Below, one piece after another: positions 12,201 to 21,808 of a DNA stretch of 64,000 nucleotides (positions are counted from its first letter, which is position 1; each line of letters starts with the position of its first letter). The notes under the pieces are model-generated. The model saw nothing but the letters and a program-made list of their open reading frames with translations. It ran no database searches and was not told the origin of the DNA. Position numbers and translations under genes: made by a program. Source of the DNA: Scilla litardierei (lineage: Eukaryota; Streptophyta; Magnoliopsida; Asparagales; Asparagaceae); assembly GCA_030789695.1 (NCBI GenBank), contig CM061142.1, forward strand, positions 798,983,258 to 799,047,257. Direction: 5' to 3'.

Positions 12201-12708
12201 GATTTTAAGTATTTTATTATCTCTTCTTTAGGTTCTCATTTAAGCATCAGAGGGTCCAAAGCCTAGACCCCACCACATGTTCAAACGTAAATGATCTTTG
12301 CTGTTTGTTGGATATTGGACTCCACGGATTTGGTTTTGGATGATGAACAAACATAAATATATTGTGAACTAACAATTTGTGAGCGCAGTTATGGAGATCG
12401 TCGCCAAATTCATTTGAACATCCAAAGCGATGTCTCGAGACTTCTCAAAGCACATGATCGTATGCCTAAAGCTTCGTTGAAGCTTTTAGACCATTTTAGA
12501 AGTCATGAAGATTCGGATCGAAGCTTTCGAAGACGGTTCGTCAAGTTTTATTTATTGTCTTTTAGCTTCGTTCCGTAGAATGTTAAGCCTTGAGTAGGTC
12601 TTACGTTTTAATCTTCATAACGCTCCTATCTTAGAGCTAGGAACTTGTAAGAAGTCCATACTAACTTTCCTGAAGCATCGCGCTTCGATTCACGACTTCT
12701 TGTGCATG

Positions 12709-13240
12709 TTAGTTGGTTCAAGAAGAAGAACCAACCAACTAGATGGTGATCTAGTCGGTCGGCAATGCTTCTTGGACCGACTAGTTTGCTTTCTCAAATC
12801 ATAGCTCTTTACTGTTTACAGTTAGTCGGTCTACGTTGACTCACCGACCGACTAGTTTGTGAACTAGTCGGTCAGTGATCCTTCTTAGACCGACTAGTTG
12901 AGCTTCTACTGTACATGCCATGTTATTGTTTGTCGTTAGTCGGTCCATGTACATTTGGTGACCGACTAGTTGATGAACTAGTCGGTCAACTTTTGTTCTT
13001 GGACCGACTAATTCAATTTGTACTCAGACTATGTGTTTTATCTCTTAGTCGGTCTAAGTTAACTCACCGACCGACTAGTTGTGAAACTAGTCGGTTGGCA
13101 AGTGTGCTTTGACCGACTAGTTCTGTTAGTCTGAACTTCGACCTATTCCCTGTTCACCACTTAGTCGGTTCATGTTGATTGACCGACCGACTAGTTGATG
13201 AACTAGTCGGTCAGTGGTTGTTCTTTGACCGACTAGTTTG
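12709..13240 (+). repeat. Array I in SIRE left LTR: five hairpin units
   Basis: Five units of about 78 bp starting near 12709, 12822, 12937, 13045 and 13161 (period 108-116 bp), separated by linkers of about 35 bp. Each unit has AGTCGGTC, then GACCGACTAG, a 4-nt loop, CTAGTCGGTC, and finally GACCGACTAG. The two inner sites form a stem of 11-13 bp (for example GACCGACTAGTT with AACTAGTCGGTC), and the outer two sites pair with each other. The array ends about 60 bp upstream of the TATA box. Confidence 0.95.
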
Positions 13241-13300
13241 GTTCAGAATAGAGCCGTTGGAGCTTTAATTTAAACGTTTTTCTCTCTCTCTTTCCTCTAA

Positions 13301-13310
13301 CCTATAAATA
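13301..13310 (+). promoter_or_regulatory. LTR TATA box
   Basis: CCTATAAATA follows a CT-rich tract and array I. A leader that starts near CATTCATTGCACTC follows. The same box is present in the right LTR near 23462. Confidence 0.75.
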
Positions 13311-14046
13311 CTTGTTGAGCTGCATTCATTGCACTCAAGGCTGATATTAAGACAAGTTTAGAGATCAAAGAGAAATCATTCCCTCTCATTCAAAGCTCAT
13401 TCATTTCTAATCTTGAATCTCTTCTCACTCTTATTTCAAAAGAGAGATTCATTGATTGTGAGCCTTCCAAGCCAAGTGCTTGAACCTAGGTCACCATCAA
13501 CCTCATAGCTCTCCATTACTGGTCATCTACTTGGAGCTAGGGTTTGGTGCCTCGTCATCTTCCCCAAAATCATCTTTGCCCTAAATCATAAGTTTACTCA
13601 AGGCATATGTATTTTGTGGTAAGAACTTTCATTTCAATTTACTTTGATATTGTAAGTGATTCGCTCTCGGTTGTGAGAGTGTGTTTGTGATCCTGGGTTG
13701 TGGGAGTCACAATTTCATTTGTGTATGATTTGACTTGTGAAGGTTTTTCACAAGTATTTCATAGTGGAAATCTTGAGTTAGTGTTTCTAACTCAAGTATC
13801 CGGAAGTGATCCGGGTGGTTGGGACGTAGGATCACCGGGAACAAGTCGGGGAGACTTGGGTGGATCCGAACCCAGTAATATCGTTTGTTTGCGATTGTTT
13901 ATTTGTTATCAATTATTTACTATTCCGCATTTCCGCATTAATTGGTAGAGTTTGCAAGGTAATTAGGAATTATCCTCTTAATTATTTTAAAGTACTATTC
14001 ACCCCCCCTCTAGTACTTGTGCAGTAGCTTAGCAGGGCATTATATT

Positions 14047-14060
14047 TGGTATCAGAGCCA
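14047..14060 (+). other. SIRE primer binding site (tRNA-iMet type)
   Basis: TGGTATCAGAGCCA starts two bases after the left LTR end. Confidence 0.93.
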
Positions 14061-14152
14061 AGTCTATAGCTTTGTCTGCCAATGACAACAAGACCGTTCG
14101 TCCACCTTCGGACTATAGCACCTTCAAGAATCGTAAAGGAGCGTCTTCGGTG

Positions 14153-16312
14153 ATGGAAGGACACTCTTCGACGAGGCCTCCATTCTTCAACGGTACCAAC
14201 TACGGGTACTGGAAATGCCGGATGGAAACTTTCCTCCGGAGTGCTTCATTATGGAGGGCCACGATGAAGGAGTATGTCGAGCCCGCCGAAGAAGATTTCG
14301 AGAAATGGACTACCGCGGAGATCGCCGCAGAGGTAAGCAATGCCAAGGCAATGAACGCCTTGCAATGCGCTTTGGAGCCCGAGGATTTCAACAAGATAAA
14401 CACATGTAAGTGTGCATATCAAATATGGAACTCCCTCCTCATCTTGCATGAAGGGACGAGTAGGGTAAGAGACTCTAAACTCGTTGTAGTTAATAAAGAT
14501 TACGAGTTATTTCATATGCTACAGGGTGAGAAGATGAAGGAGTATTATGCTCGCTTCGTCGACATCACAAACGAGTTGGAGGCTCTCGGTAAGACCTACA
14601 CCCAAAAGGAGAAAGTCTCGAAGATCATCGATGGACTTCCTTCTAGTTGGGAGAAACGGACCTTCGCCATCAAGGAAGGTAATGATATGAAAACTTATAC
14701 CGTTGTTCAACTAATGGGTACCTTGATGTCTTATGAGGTACGCAAGGATAGCAAGTTGAAGTTGCAGGAAAAGATGAAGTCCTACCTACAGCAAGACGAG
14801 CCAAAGAAGAAGGCTATTGCTTTCAAGGCCGCTCCATCTACTTCCACATCGACCGATGATGAAAACTTGGAAGACGAGTTGGACTTGGAGTCCATGGCAC
14901 TCATGGCCAAGAAGTTCAACCGGTTCTTCCGGAAAGGTAACTTCAAAAACAAATCGAAGTTTAATTCTTCTAACGCCTCATTTTTTGTGTGCTTTAAATG
15001 CAACAGGCCAGGACACATGAAAGTGGAGTGTCCTCTAAACAAGCAAAAGGAGAAGTGGAAGGCACCGAAGTTCGACAAGTCCAAGAAGTACAAGAAAGGG
15101 AACAAAAAGGGGCTTGTTGGAACATTCACCGACTCCCATGATTCCTCTAGCGGAGAGTCGGATGATGAGCAAGTGGAGCAAGCACACATGTGCTTCATGG
15201 CGAGAGAGGAGCAAGATAAAGATGCCTCCTCCGATGATAGCGACAACGAAGGCGATGGGGTAACCATGGATGACCTTAGAAATGCTAATGAGCAATTATG
15301 GTCTAAATACACTAAGCTAGTAAATAGGTATACTAAAGTAAAAGATGATTTAGCTAGCATCCAAACCTCGCCTAAAACTATCATCACCAACAACGACACC
15401 GTTGTTGAAGGGTTGAAGAATGAGATTGTTAATCTCAAGACTCAACTTGAACATGTTAGCATTGAGGATCCGGAAGAACACAAGATAGCGGATTTGACTT
15501 CTCAAAACTCGACTTTGAGTATTGAGAATGAAAATCTCAAATCTCGTGTTTATGTGCTCACATCGCAAGTATCCACTTTGGATGCTTTTATGCGTTCTCT
15601 CACCGAGAAATATGAGATCACATTAGGCCGAATTAATAAATTCAATAAGGGTAAGGACCATTTGGATAAAATCCTAAGTGATTTACTTCCGGCCAATCAC
15701 CACATTGGCTTGGGGTATACGATGGGAAGTTCATCCAAATCGGCCACTACTTTTGTTAGGCCAACTTCCGGTGACTCAACGAGTGATAGCAAACACTCTA
15801 TTGGTAGTTCATCTACCAATGGCGCTTCCACCTCGTTCACACCCTCTTTCGGAAAGAAACCCACTTTGGGTGGACCTCCAAAGAAGGGTCATGCCTACAT
15901 GTACACCAATACTATGCCACGTAGGAACACACGTCCTACTCCACCGGCTCACACATATGATGATTTCTATGCTACACGTTCACGGGCACGTGCACACAAT
16001 GTGAGACACCCTCATGCACGTGTTCCTCCACATGCATATGTACACCCACATCATCGTATGAATAATTATCCACATGCACCATTTCATCATGTTCCTTATG
16101 CCTATCCACGTCATGCATCACATAGAAACCAACAACGCATGCATGCACCCAATAGGATGAGGGCCCCCAAAATATTCACAATTTGGAGCCCAAAGGACAC
16201 AAGCATGGATGAAAAACAAGTTTACATGAATGCTTATTTTTCGAATGTTGTGCATAGTAGTAATTATATGGAGAAGTCTAAGTCCAATTGGACTTGGCTT
16301 CCAAAGGTCTAA
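14153..16312 (+). CDS. gag: SIRE-type Gag protein
   Basis: Structural protein that would assemble the virus-like particle and bind element RNA in the cytoplasm. The first ATG in the open frame is at 14153, giving 719 residues. The frame is open further upstream, through the primer site, without an ATG. The N-terminus matches SIRE Gag (RPPFFNGTNYGYWK-RM), followed by the UBN2-type helical domain. A CCHC zinc knuckle (C-F-K-C-N-R-P-G-H-M-K-V-E-C) lies at residues 280-293. Acidic and coiled-coil-like segments span about residues 350-500. The C-terminal part at about residues 606-666 is strikingly rich in histidine and arginine. The frame stops at 16312, and pol continues in another frame. The ORF has no internal stop, unlike the neighbouring pol. 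Confidence 0.9.
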   Translation: MEGHSSTRPPFFNGTNYGYWKCRMETFLRSASLWRATMKEYVEPAEEDFEKWTTAEIAAEVSNAKAMNALQCALEPEDFNKINTCKCAYQIWNSLLILHEGTSRVRDSKLVVVNKDYELFHMLQGEKMKEYYARFVDITNELEALGKTYTQKEKVSKIIDGLPSSWEKRTFAIKEGNDMKTYTVVQLMGTLMSYEVRKDSKLKLQEKMKSYLQQDEPKKKAIAFKAAPSTSTSTDDENLEDELDLESMALMAKKFNRFFRKGNFKNKSKFNSSNASFFVCFKCNRPGHMKVECPLNKQKEKWKAPKFDKSKKYKKGNKKGLVGTFTDSHDSSSGESDDEQVEQAHMCFMAREEQDKDASSDDSDNEGDGVTMDDLRNANEQLWSKYTKLVNRYTKVKDDLASIQTSPKTIITNNDTVVEGLKNEIVNLKTQLEHVSIEDPEEHKIADLTSQNSTLSIENENLKSRVYVLTSQVSTLDAFMRSLTEKYEITLGRINKFNKGKDHLDKILSDLLPANHHIGLGYTMGSSSKSATTFVRPTSGDSTSDSKHSIGSSSTNGASTSFTPSFGKKPTLGGPPKKGHAYMYTNTMPRRNTRPTPPAHTYDDFYATRSRARAHNVRHPHARVPPHAYVHPHHRMNNYPHAPFHHVPYAYPRHASHRNQQRMHAPNRMRAPKIFTIWSPKDTSMDEKQVYMNAYFSNVVHSSNYMEKSKSNWTWLPKV

Positions 16313-16365
16313 TCTTTTGGACCCAATGACCTTGGGTACCATGATAAGAAATTTTCTATCTTTAG

Positions 16366-19300
16366 GTACTCAAGAAAAAGAAACGGAGCAACAAATTTAA
16401 ATTTAGCTCCAATGGGAATTGGATAGTCGATAGCAGATGTTCAAAACACATGACGGGTGACGCTCAATTGCTCTCCGGAGTGGTGCCCATTGCAAATGGA
16501 AACCGCGTCGTCTTTGGAGGCAACGAGAGCGGAACCATCATAGGTGTTGGTAAAGTGGGTAATCCTTCTAAACCCCTAATATGTGATGTTTATCTTGTTA
16601 AAGGATTAAACCACAATCTCATTTTAATAAGTCAACTTTGTGACAAAGTTTACAAAGTTAGCTTTGCGAAATGAATGTGCCATATTTTAAGAAAAGATAA
16701 TAATGAATTATTATTTTCCGGCACACGCCATAAGGACATATATATCCTAGATCTTCCAAGATCACATGAACAATGTCTTATTGCCAACACAAGTGAACAA
16801 CACTTATGGCACCGACGTTTTGGTCATGTGAACTTTGGAACACTTTTTAAGCTTTCCAAGTTAAATTCTATTAGAGACTTCCCTAAGCTTGTCTTTCAAA
16901 AGAAAAGCTTTTGTGACTCGTGTCAACGAGGCAAGCTTCCAAAATCTTCATTTAAACCTAAGAAAAACATTTCTTCTAAGCGGCCTCTAGAGCTATTACA
17001 TCTAGATTTATTTGGGCCAACTAGAGTTGCTTCATTAGGTAATGCTAGATATGGACTTGTCATCGTTGATGACTTTTCTAGGTTTACTTGGGTATTTTCA
17101 TTGTGTAATAAAAATGAAGCTTTTGAAAACTTCACAATTTTTGTTAAGAAAGTACAAAATCTCTTAGGAACCACCATTGTCACTATTCGTAGTGATCATG
17201 GAGGGGAATTTGAGAATGAGTCTTTTGAGACCTTTTGTGATGAAGTTGGTATTACACACACCTTTTCATTCCCTCGCGCACCTCCTCAAAATGGTGTTGT
17301 TGAGAGAAAGAATAGGGTGCTAGTGGAGTGTGCTCGCACTATGCTTGATGATAGCCAACTTGGCCATCAATTTTGCGCAGAAGCGGTACACACCGCTTGC
17401 TATGTGTTTAATAGAATACTTTTGAGGCCCGACACTAAACAAACTTGTTATGAATTGTTGTTTGGTAGGTTGCCTCAAGTTAAACATTTTCGAGTTTTCG
17501 GTTCGAAATGTTTTATTAAAAACACGTATGGTAGTTTGGACAAATTCGATCCAAGATCCGATGAGGGGATTTTTGTTGGGTATTCCTCCCGTAGCAAAGC
17601 CTACCGGATATACAACAAACGAACCTCAACGATCGAGGAATCGCTTCATCTTTCATTTAATGAAGGATTTGTTCCAACTAGAATTACTAATGATGATGAC
17701 TCTATGGATGTCTTATGTGATTCAATTGGTAATTCTAACTCTATTGATTCTATTGATTCTATTGATACTAACCCGACTAATGAAGTTGTTGAGAATGTTC
17801 CTAGTGATCAAGGAATTCACAAACGGCTTCATACAGTTCGTGACCATCCTCATGAGCAAGTCATTGGCAATATCCATGATAGTGTCAAGACGAGATCTCA
17901 AGTCAACCACTTCGCTCATTGTGCCTTTGCCTCCTCGATTGAGTCAAAGAATGTTAATGAAGCATGCGAAGATAGCGCTTGGATCCTTGCCATGGAATAG
18001 GAACTCATTCAATTCGAGAGGAATGAAGTTTGGGAGCTTGTTCCATTGCCATCGAAGAACCACACCGTCATAGGGACAAAGTGGATCTTCAAGAACAAGA
18101 CCGACGAAAACCAAGTCGTCGTCCGGAACAAAGCTCGGTTAGTAGCTCAAGGCTATCGGCAAGAGGAAGGTATCGATTTCTAAGAATCCTTTGCTCCGGT
18201 AGCTAGATTAGAATCAATTAGATTATTGTTATCTTTTGCATGCCATAAGGATTTTAAATTATTTCAATTGGATTTTAAAAGTGCGTTTTTAAACGAAGAT
18301 GTTGTTGAGGAAGTTTATGTTTCTCAACCTCCGGGATTTATAAATGAAAAATTTCCAAATCATGTTTTCAAACTTAAGAAAGCACTTTACGGTTTGAGAA
18401 AAGCTCATCGATCTTGGTATGACCGTTTAAAGAATTTTCTTTTGGATTTAGGTTTTAAAATGGGAGAAGTTGATTCCACATTATTTGTTAAGTATTCGAA
18501 TAATGATATAATTTTAGTTCAAATTTATGTTGATGATATCATTTTCGGTGCTACTAACTTTGCTCTTTGCGAAGAGTTTTCTAATGTGATGAAGGATCAA
18601 TTTGAGATAAGCCACATGGGTGAGCTCAAATATTTCTTAGGTCTCCAAATTCGCCAAATGAACGATGCAATCTTCATCCACCAAACGAAGTACACGGTGG
18701 AGTTGCTAAAGCGATTTGGAATGGAGAATGCCTCCAGGAAAAAGACTCCGATGAGCACAACTACACATCTTGATAAAGATGCGGGCGGAAAAGATGTAGA
18801 CATTCGTCTATATCGAGGTATGATAGGTAGTTTACTATATCTTACCGCAAGTAGGCCCGATATTATGTTTGTCGTATGTGTATGTGCTCGTTATCAGTCT
18901 TAACCTAAGGAGTCACACTTAGTAGCGGTAAAGCGTATTTTCCGTTATTTAAGTTACACACTTGATTTTGGATTACTTTATTCAAAATCTAGCACGTATG
19001 AGTTAATCTCATATAGTGACGCAGATTATGCGGGATGCAAATCTGACAGGAAAAGTACTAGTGGCACTTGCCATTTTAAAGGAAATTCTCTTGTCTCTTG
19101 GTTTTCCAAGAAGCAGAATTTCGTATCACTTTCAACCACCGAGGCAGAATATATTACCGCCGGTGCCGCGTGTGCTCAAGTTCTTTGGATGAGACACACA
19201 CTTAAAGACTTTGGTATAAACTGTGATACTTGCCCTATCATGGTTGACAACCAAAGTGCAATATGTCTCTCTAAGAACCCGGTACATCATTCTCGTTCGA

Positions 19301-19476
19301 AACACATAGATGTCCGTCACCATTTCTTAGATGATCATGTTGCTAAAAAGGACATCATATTAGTGTAAGTTGAAACCCAGAAGCAAATCACCGATATTTT
19401 CACGAAACCCCTAAAGGAAGACTCCTTTGTGCGGTTACGTCGAGAATTGAGGATTATGGGTGAATCCGAGATTTAG
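16366..19476 (+). pseudogene. pol: SIRE-type Pol: protease, integrase, RT, RNase H (five stops)
   Basis: One reading frame runs from 16366 to the stop at 19474-19476, interrupted only by single stops at 16672 (TGA), 17998 (TAG), 18181 (TAA), 18901 (TAA) and 19366 (TAA). Protease: the active-site motif reads V-D-S-R-C-S at 16426-16443 where D-S-G is expected. Integrase: the HHCC zinc site (H-x4-H ... C-x2-C) lies at about 16808-16926, and the D-D-E core has LDLFGP (about 17003), RSDHGGEFEN (about 17191) and QNGVVERKN (about 17288). RT: LDFKSAFLN (about 18270) and the catalytic YVDD at 18526-18537. RNase H: YSDADYAG (about 19012) and TTEAEY (about 19138). It is shifted by one frame from gag, so expression as a fusion would need a frameshift or loss of bases near 16312-16366. 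As it stands the gene is not functional. Confidence 0.95.
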
Positions 19477-19723
19477 GTTTCATTTTTGTTCAATAATCTT
19501 GCATGCTATTCAATTCTTTATATTTGCTCATGCTAGATTAATTGAAATTTTCTGGATTTTTCGTTGAATTTTCGGAATTTTCGCTCGATTTGTTCGTAAA
19601 CGTCAAATTTCAGTTTTTCGATGTTTAATGGGGTAGTATAATGATTAATGAGAGTATAACGATGTTTCGTCCAAGTGCGATTAGGAGAAAAATCAAATTT
19701 TCAAAATTTTCAATTTTTGGACT
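19477..19723 (+). other. Spacer between pol and the internal hairpin module
   Basis: AT-rich sequence with runs such as AATTTTCGGAATTTTCG. I see no gene. Confidence 0.6.
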
Positions 19724-19920
19724 CTCTTAGTCGGTCCAAGTTCATTGGCGGACCGACTAGATTCAGTTCTAGTCGGTCAGTGAATGAGCTTAGACCGACT
19801 AATTCTTGTCAGGAAATTTGGCTTCAGTTACTGTTTACAACTAGTCGGTTCAAGCTCATTGACCGACCAACTAGATCGTGATCTAGTCGGTCAGTGCTTG
19901 AACTGTGACCGACTAGTTGT
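19724..19920 (+). repeat. Internal copy of array I, two hairpin units, before the env-like ORF
   Basis: Two units (about 19727-19803 and 19842-19918) have the same four-site layout as the LTR array, plus the linker sequence TTACTGTTTACA found between LTR units. Inner stems: GACCGACTAGA with TCTAGTCGGTC, and GACCAACTAGATC with GATCTAGTCGGTC (one mismatch). Outer arms also pair, including GTTCAAGC with GCTTGAAC. An extra half-site CTAGTCGG lies near 19990. Unlike the U3 copy, this one would be part of the genomic RNA. Confidence 0.93.
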
Positions 19921-19940
19921 GACGGGGACTGTCTTGTCTT

Positions 19941-21530
19941 TTGAGCTTCCGATCGTTTAAAAGACTATCCCAACCTACTTATTTCATTTCTAGTCGGTTT
20001 CCTCTCCCCTCTCTCCAAACGACAGCGAAGCCTAGAGCCCAATCTCAGCCTAAACCCAAGCCTGTGAAGCAAATTACGTCTCCCTCCTCTTTCCATACTC
20101 CTTCGGATTCCGACACCGAGTATAGACCCGAGACCGAGACCCATAGGGAACCTTCACCCCCTCCTAGGCAACCTGAGTCTAGCTCCCGACCCCGTTCATC
20201 CACTCGTCAGCCTAAGGGAAAGGGTCTGATGCCGGTGGGCGGTGTTGATATTTCGTTGTGTCGCGACGACCCGTTGTGTCTCGAGGCTTACAACCGTATC
20301 GAACACTGTCCGCTGCTTCTGGAGCATTTCGTACAGTTTTCTGACTTCATAGGGCTAGCTGACCTTCTGTCGTCTTCGGGTCTTATCGATTATCTTCGGT
20401 ATGATCCTAAGGCGAATCCTCACCCCTACCCTCGCCTAGTGAAGCTTTTCTACGCCAATAGGATCCGGGGTCAGTACGACGGGACCCACTCGATTGAGAC
20501 TACTGTCTTGGGGACTCCGATAGTCCTCACGACAGAAATCTTAGGCGAGTTGATAGGTTGCTCGTCGTCTGGCCTCCTCCCCTCTGACATTTCTGTTGAT
20601 GATATTTCTTCACTCGATCAGGTTATCCTCTCTGAGATCTTCCATGAGATTCCTCCCGCCATGATTGGTGTACCCTCCAAGTCTTTCAAGCCCAATGGCT
20701 GGGTCCTGAACCTAATCCTGAAGTCGTGCTTACTTCCTAAGTACGGCTCCTCTTCTTTACCATCTCAGCCATTCTTGAAGTTGATCTACGCCATCTTCAT
20801 GGGTAGCGAGATTAACTGGGCCCGGATCATACTCGATAAGATGGATTCTTTCGAGTGTATCCAGAAGTCCACGAAATCTACGCATATCCCATATCCATGT
20901 CTTTTGACTCTTGTTTTCCGACACTTCAGAGTCCCCTTGCCCCCTGATGATGAGCGTCCCCTTGGCCCCCCTCTGAACGCGACGGCCGTCAAGAAGTCTC
21001 TTGCGGCGCTCCATCACGTTCAGAGGACGACACCTTCAGCGTCTGTGTCTGCCTCTGCCTCTGCCTCTGCCTCAGCTGCTCCCTCTACCACTCTTGACGA
21101 GCTCTTGCGTTCAGTGCGACGCATGGAGTCTCGTTATGCTCGGACTGAGGAGATACTTTCTCGTATCGCCTCACGTCTGGGTATTGAGATCCCTCCGTCA
21201 GTCTCTGACGAGGAGGAGTTGGATGAGGAGGAGATTGAGGAGCTTGTGCGTGTTTCTACTCGTGCCCCTGAGGGCACTTCTGGAGCTGCTGTCTCTTCTG
21301 CTTGTGACCCCGTGAGCACACCTGCTGCCACCGTTCCTGCGGTGGATACCACTTCTGATGCTCCGACTGGTGCTCCCGAGGCCACTACCGTTGCTGCTCC
21401 AGAGATCTCCACACCTGTCGTGCCAGAGATCACCACTTCCATCGCTCCCGTGGACACTTCTGCCGACCCGGTGACCACCACTCCTGCTGCAGAGCCTGCT
21501 GCTGCTGCAGATCCTGCCACTGCCTCCTGA
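19941..21530 (+). CDS. Env-like / putative plant transposon protein ORF of SIRE lineage
   Basis: Open frame of 529 codons ending at 21530. The first in-frame ATG is only at 20229 (codon 97), but the upstream part is rich in proline, serine and lysine and looks coding. The true start may therefore be lost, spliced in or non-AUG. The middle (about residues 97-330) matches the globular region seen in the extra ORF of SIRE-type elements: short blocks such as LVKLFYANRI and TTEILGEL are typical. The C-terminal third is alanine, threonine and proline rich, with an acidic run (DEEELDEEEIEEL). I see no signal peptide and no clear transmembrane helix, so the env label is by position and lineage only. 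Its function is unknown. It has no stop, in contrast to pol. Confidence 0.75.
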   Translation: MSFRSFKRLSQPTYFISSRFPLPSLQTTAKPRAQSQPKPKPVKQITSPSSFHTPSDSDTEYRPETETHREPSPPPRQPESSSRPRSSTRQPKGKGLMPVGGVDISLCRDDPLCLEAYNRIEHCPLLLEHFVQFSDFIGLADLLSSSGLIDYLRYDPKANPHPYPRLVKLFYANRIRGQYDGTHSIETTVLGTPIVLTTEILGELIGCSSSGLLPSDISVDDISSLDQVILSEIFHEIPPAMIGVPSKSFKPNGWVLNLILKSCLLPKYGSSSLPSQPFLKLIYAIFMGSEINWARIILDKMDSFECIQKSTKSTHIPYPCLLTLVFRHFRVPLPPDDERPLGPPLNATAVKKSLAALHHVQRTTPSASVSASASASASAAPSTTLDELLRSVRRMESRYARTEEILSRIASRLGIEIPPSVSDEEELDEEEIEELVRVSTRAPEGTSGAAVSSACDPVSTPAATVPAVDTTSDAPTGAPEATTVAAPEISTPVVPEITTSIAPVDTSADPVTTTPAAEPAAAADPATAS

Positions 21531-21753
21531 GCTTCTTTGAGGCCTCTCCCGATGCACATTAGATGAGATATCTTATAGTGAGAGAGTGTGGGTTAGGATA
21601 TTTTGGGTGGCTTTGTGGTTATGATTTTTGATACTTTTGGATGTATGCTGATGTATCTCTGATGATGTTATATGTTTTGATATTTTGATGTATTTTGTGC
21701 ACCGATCGTTGGATCGCTTTTGTATGTTTTCGATGTATCATTTTGATGTACTC

Positions 21754-21808
<55 letters not shown>

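Larger units (their letters stand above)
12306..14044 (+). repeat. SIRE element left LTR
   Basis: Begins TGTTGGATATTGG and ends GCATTATA. The matching right end is GCATTACA, so the left LTR has lost the usual terminal CA by one C-to-T change. It contains module array I, a TATA box and a pyrimidine-rich leader. Confidence 0.95.

Noticed and set aside
1627..13240. Palindromic repeat-spacer arrays that look CRISPR-like
   Set aside because: Sites are only 8-16 bp, alternate in orientation, have conserved linkers and lie in or near plant LTRs. There is no cas gene and this is a nuclear plant locus.
14782..15438. 218-codon open frame antisense to gag
   Set aside because: Leucine/serine-rich complement of the lysine- and acid-rich Gag coding strand. 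No independent signal.
21134..21559. Antisense frames opposite the env-like ORF
   Set aside because: Mirror of the alanine/threonine-rich repeat coding. No start context or motif.
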